In this document: piece after piece, positions 62,153 to 64,000 of the stretch
Layout: the number at the start of each line of letters is the position of its first letter
Position numbering within the stretch: the stretch's first letter is position 1
DNA from: Thermoanaerobaculia bacterium
GTDB lineage: Bacteria; Acidobacteriota; Thermoanaerobaculia; Multivoradales; Multivoraceae
DNA: 64,000 nucleotides
Direction of reading: 5' to 3'
Assembly (NCBI GenBank): GCA_022822365.1
Contig: JAJEBV010000040.1
Location: 1 to 64,000 of the forward strand
Notes under the pieces: generated by a model
Told to the model about the DNA's origin: nothing
The model's database searches: none
The model's input: the letters and a program-made list of their open reading frames with translations, nothing else
Position numbers and translations under genes: made by a program

Positions 62153-64000
62153 GTTCGGACGGGAGACTCACCGCCGTCATTCCCGCCTTCACTCTCGCGC
62201 TGATCGCGGCGGCGAACATCGTGGTCGGCACGGTTGCCCTCGGCAGCTTCGTCTACGCCGGCGATCTGGCCCCCTACTCGGCCCACGGCATCCGCCTCAT
62301 CCTGCTGGGGTGCAGTCTCATCGCCCTGATTACCGCTCTCGCGAGCGGGCTCCGGGGCGCGGTCGCGACTCCGCCGGCCCCGCTGATGATCGTGATGGCC
62401 GGGATAGGCGCCGGCCTGGCCCTTCAGGGCGACCGCCTCTTCGTCACGATGGCGGCGATCACGGCGCTCGGCGCCCTGGCGACAGGACTGTGCGCGGCAC
62501 TGGTCGGCTGGTTCGGTCTGGCTCATCTCGTCCGCTTCGTTCCCTATCCGCTGGCCTGCGGATTCGTTTCCGGCACCGGCGCCGTCGCGATCCTGGTGGC
62601 GCTGTCCCAACTGGGAGTGCGGCTGGAGCCGGAAACGCTCGGATCCCTGTTCGAACCCGTGGCTCTCTCCAGGTGGGGTCTGGGCGTCGCGTACGGCCTT
62701 GGCCTGCTGGCGGCGACCCGGCGCTGGAAGAGCCCTCTGATCCTGCCGGCGAGTTTCGCCGCCGCGGTCGCTCTGTTCCACCTCTCGCTGACGTGGTTCG
62801 ACGTGTCCACCGAGGAGGCTCAGGGCGCGGGCCTGCTGTTCGCGGGCATGGCCGAGGCGCCGGAGGGCGCTCTGCTGCCGCTTCTCGATCCGGACCGGCT
62901 GCATCTCGTCGACTGGGTAGCGGTGGCCGGACAGGTGCCCAACATCCTGGCCCTGATCCTGGTCGGCCTGCTCTGTCTCGTGATCTACCTCAGCGGTCTC
63001 GAACTCGCCGGCAACGTGGAGCTGGACTGGAACCGGGAGTTCCGTGCCATGGGTCTCGCCTCGATGGCCTCCGGACTCGGCAGCGGCCCCCCCGGCAGCA
63101 TCGTCGTTCCCATCACCCTGCGCAACCTCCGGCTCGGCGCCGACACGCGGCTGGCCGGCGTCTTCACCGCCCTCCTCGTCGGCGCGGCGCTGCTGTTCGG
63201 CGACGCCGTCTTCTCGCTTGTTCCGCTGCCCCTGATCGGCGGCGTCCTCCTGTTCACCGGCGCCATCATGCTGGACGAGTGGCTGATCAAGGTGCGCCGC
63301 AGGCTGCCCTGGCCGGAGTTCGCGATCGTCGTGCTCATCTTCCTGACGGTCACCTTCTTCGGCTTCCTGGCGGGCGTGGGCGTCGGGATGTCGGTGCTGG
63401 TCCTCCTGCTGATCCTCCGGCTCGCGGCCACGGATCCCGTGAAGTCCCAATTCACCGCGCGCAACCGCCACAGCCGCAGGATGCGTCCCGTCCCCGATCG
63501 GGGCATCCTGCGCCTGCAGGGGCACCACCTTCGCGCCTATGAGCTCCGCGGCTACATCTTCTTCGGCAGCGCCCACCTGCTGGTGGAGCGCCTCCGACGC
63601 TCCCTGAGCGCGGACCCCCGGCCCGTCTGCATCCTGCTGGACTTCCAGGCCGTCTCCGGATGCGACATCTCCGCCGTCACTGCCTTCGGCAGGTTCATTC
63701 ACGTCTGTGACAGTTCCGGTGTCGCGGTCGTGCTGACCGGCATGCCGGAGCGCCTCGCCTCCGAACTCGAACGAAACCTCCCGCCCGACGTCCACGGCCG
63801 CCTTCTGCTGGCCCGCGACGCCGACCAGGCCCTGGAGGTCGGCGAGGACAGGATCCTCGAAGCCCACGCCTCCACGGCTGGCGCCGGCGGGGCCGGCAGC
63901 GACGCTTCGCTCCTCGAGATCGTCGCCGATCACCTTGAAGCCCACCTGGACCGCCAGATCGTCTTCGAGCGCCTCGTGGAGGAACTCGACGCCTGGCTGA
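62149..64000 (+). CDS. SulP-family anion transporter with STAS domain (truncated by the window)
   Basis: 617 codons are visible and the frame is still open at the right edge. The GTG start overlaps the preceding stop (GTGA). The first 430 residues are a SulP-type membrane domain (FTLALIAAANIVVGTVALGSF, PYPLACGFVSGTGAVAIL, GLGSGPPGSIVVPITLRNLRLGADTRLAGVF), followed by a STAS domain (LRAYELRGYIFFGSAHLLVERLRR, CILLDFQAVSGCDISAVTAFGRFI). The tail ALEVGEDRILEAHA then AHLDRQIVFERLVEEL is what precedes a cyclic-nucleotide-binding domain in the SulP-STAS-cNMP subgroup, so that domain may lie beyond the edge. The anion (sulfate, bicarbonate) is not predictable. Confidence 0.88.
   Translation, partial: MSSDGRLTAVIPAFTLALIAAANIVVGTVALGSFVYAGDLAPYSAHGIRLILLGCSLIALITALASGLRGAVATPPAPLMIVMAGIGAGLALQGDRLFVTMAAITALGALATGLCAALVGWFGLAHLVRFVPYPLACGFVSGTGAVAILVALSQLGVRLEPETLGSLFEPVALSRWGLGVAYGLGLLAATRRWKSPLILPASFAAAVALFHLSLTWFDVSTEEAQGAGLLFAGMAEAPEGALLPLLDPDRLHLVDWVAVAGQVPNILALILVGLLCLVIYLSGLELAGNVELDWNREFRAMGLASMASGLGSGPPGSIVVPITLRNLRLGADTRLAGVFTALLVGAALLFGDAVFSLVPLPLIGGVLLFTGAIMLDEWLIKVRRRLPWPEFAIVVLIFLTVTFFGFLAGVGVGMSVLVLLLILRLAATDPVKSQFTARNRHSRRMRPVPDRGILRLQGHHLRAYELRGYIFFGSAHLLVERLRRSLSADPRPVCILLDFQAVSGCDISAVTAFGRFIHVCDSSGVAVVLTGMPERLASELERNLPPDVHGRLLLARDADQALEVGEDRILEAHASTAGAGGAGSDASLLEIVADHLEAHLDRQIVFERLVEELDAWL

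Noticed and set aside
61839..63542. A 567-codon plus-strand open frame across two genes
   Set aside because: Arg/Pro-rich shadow of the LMF-like and SulP genes in another frame.
62122..63945. A 607-codon open frame on the minus strand
   Set aside because: It is antisense to the SulP transporter, which has clear membrane and STAS motifs; the minus reading is low-complexity Gln/Arg/Asp.

Overview
This is a gene-dense, high-GC window (I estimate about two thirds G+C by eye) from a Gram-negative bacterium. It encodes several signal-peptide or lipobox proteins, outer-membrane beta-barrels, a Lol-like export locus, an S9 peptidase, a DUF5916 protein and a sulfatase-fold lipoprotein. That mix, together with a type I PKS carrying its own ACP and phosphopantetheinyl transferase, would fit an uncultured Acidobacteriota-like bacterium, possibly marine or host-associated. 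The phylum is an inference; there is no rRNA or tRNA here to test it.

Layout. 1-4.5 kb: start of a secreted protein (cut by the edge), a secreted beta-helix protein and a PHP/glycosyltransferase fusion. 4.7-5.3 kb: a ccdAB toxin-antitoxin pair with a frameshifted toxin. 5.4-16.4 kb: metabolic and envelope genes (S9 peptidase, two coupled cytochrome P450s, ceramidase-fold lipoprotein, acyl-CoA dehydrogenase, DUF2236/MpaB-like oxygenase, beta-barrel, DUF4143 ATPase). 16.5-20.9 kb: a complete phosphate uptake operon, pstS-pstC-pstA-pstB-pstB, behind a Pho-box-like triple repeat. Its two ATPases are degenerate in complementary motifs. 20.9-28.5 kb: beta-barrel, LolD-like ATPase, two LolC/E-like permeases, a LolA-like carrier and a sulfatase-fold lipoprotein. 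28.6-30.9 kb: a DUF5916 protein.

31-42.6 kb is a compact polyketide locus. A discrete ACP, an Sfp-type phosphopantetheinyl transferase and an alpha/beta hydrolase are read rightwards. They converge on a 3189-residue PKS (KS-AT-DH-cMT-ER-KR-ACP-KS) whose last module has lost its AT and stops there. The discrete ACP is an obvious partner for the orphan terminal KS, and the set looks designed to make a methyl-branched acyl chain.

42.6-60.6 kb holds an NCS2 permease and then genome defence. An m4C-type methyltransferase is coupled to an XcyI-like endonuclease. A CitE-like lyase and an aminotransferase follow on the other strand. Then comes a BREX-3-like operon: brxF, brxC, an AlbA/HATPase protein, pglX, pglZ and a small helical protein. 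No brxHII helicase is present in the operon. 60.6-64 kb: a lipase-maturation-factor-like membrane protein and a SulP/STAS transporter running off the right edge.

Most genes sit in tight operons with ATGA/GTGA overlaps. Apart from the sites listed, gaps are short, and I saw no CRISPR array, IS element, rRNA or tRNA.
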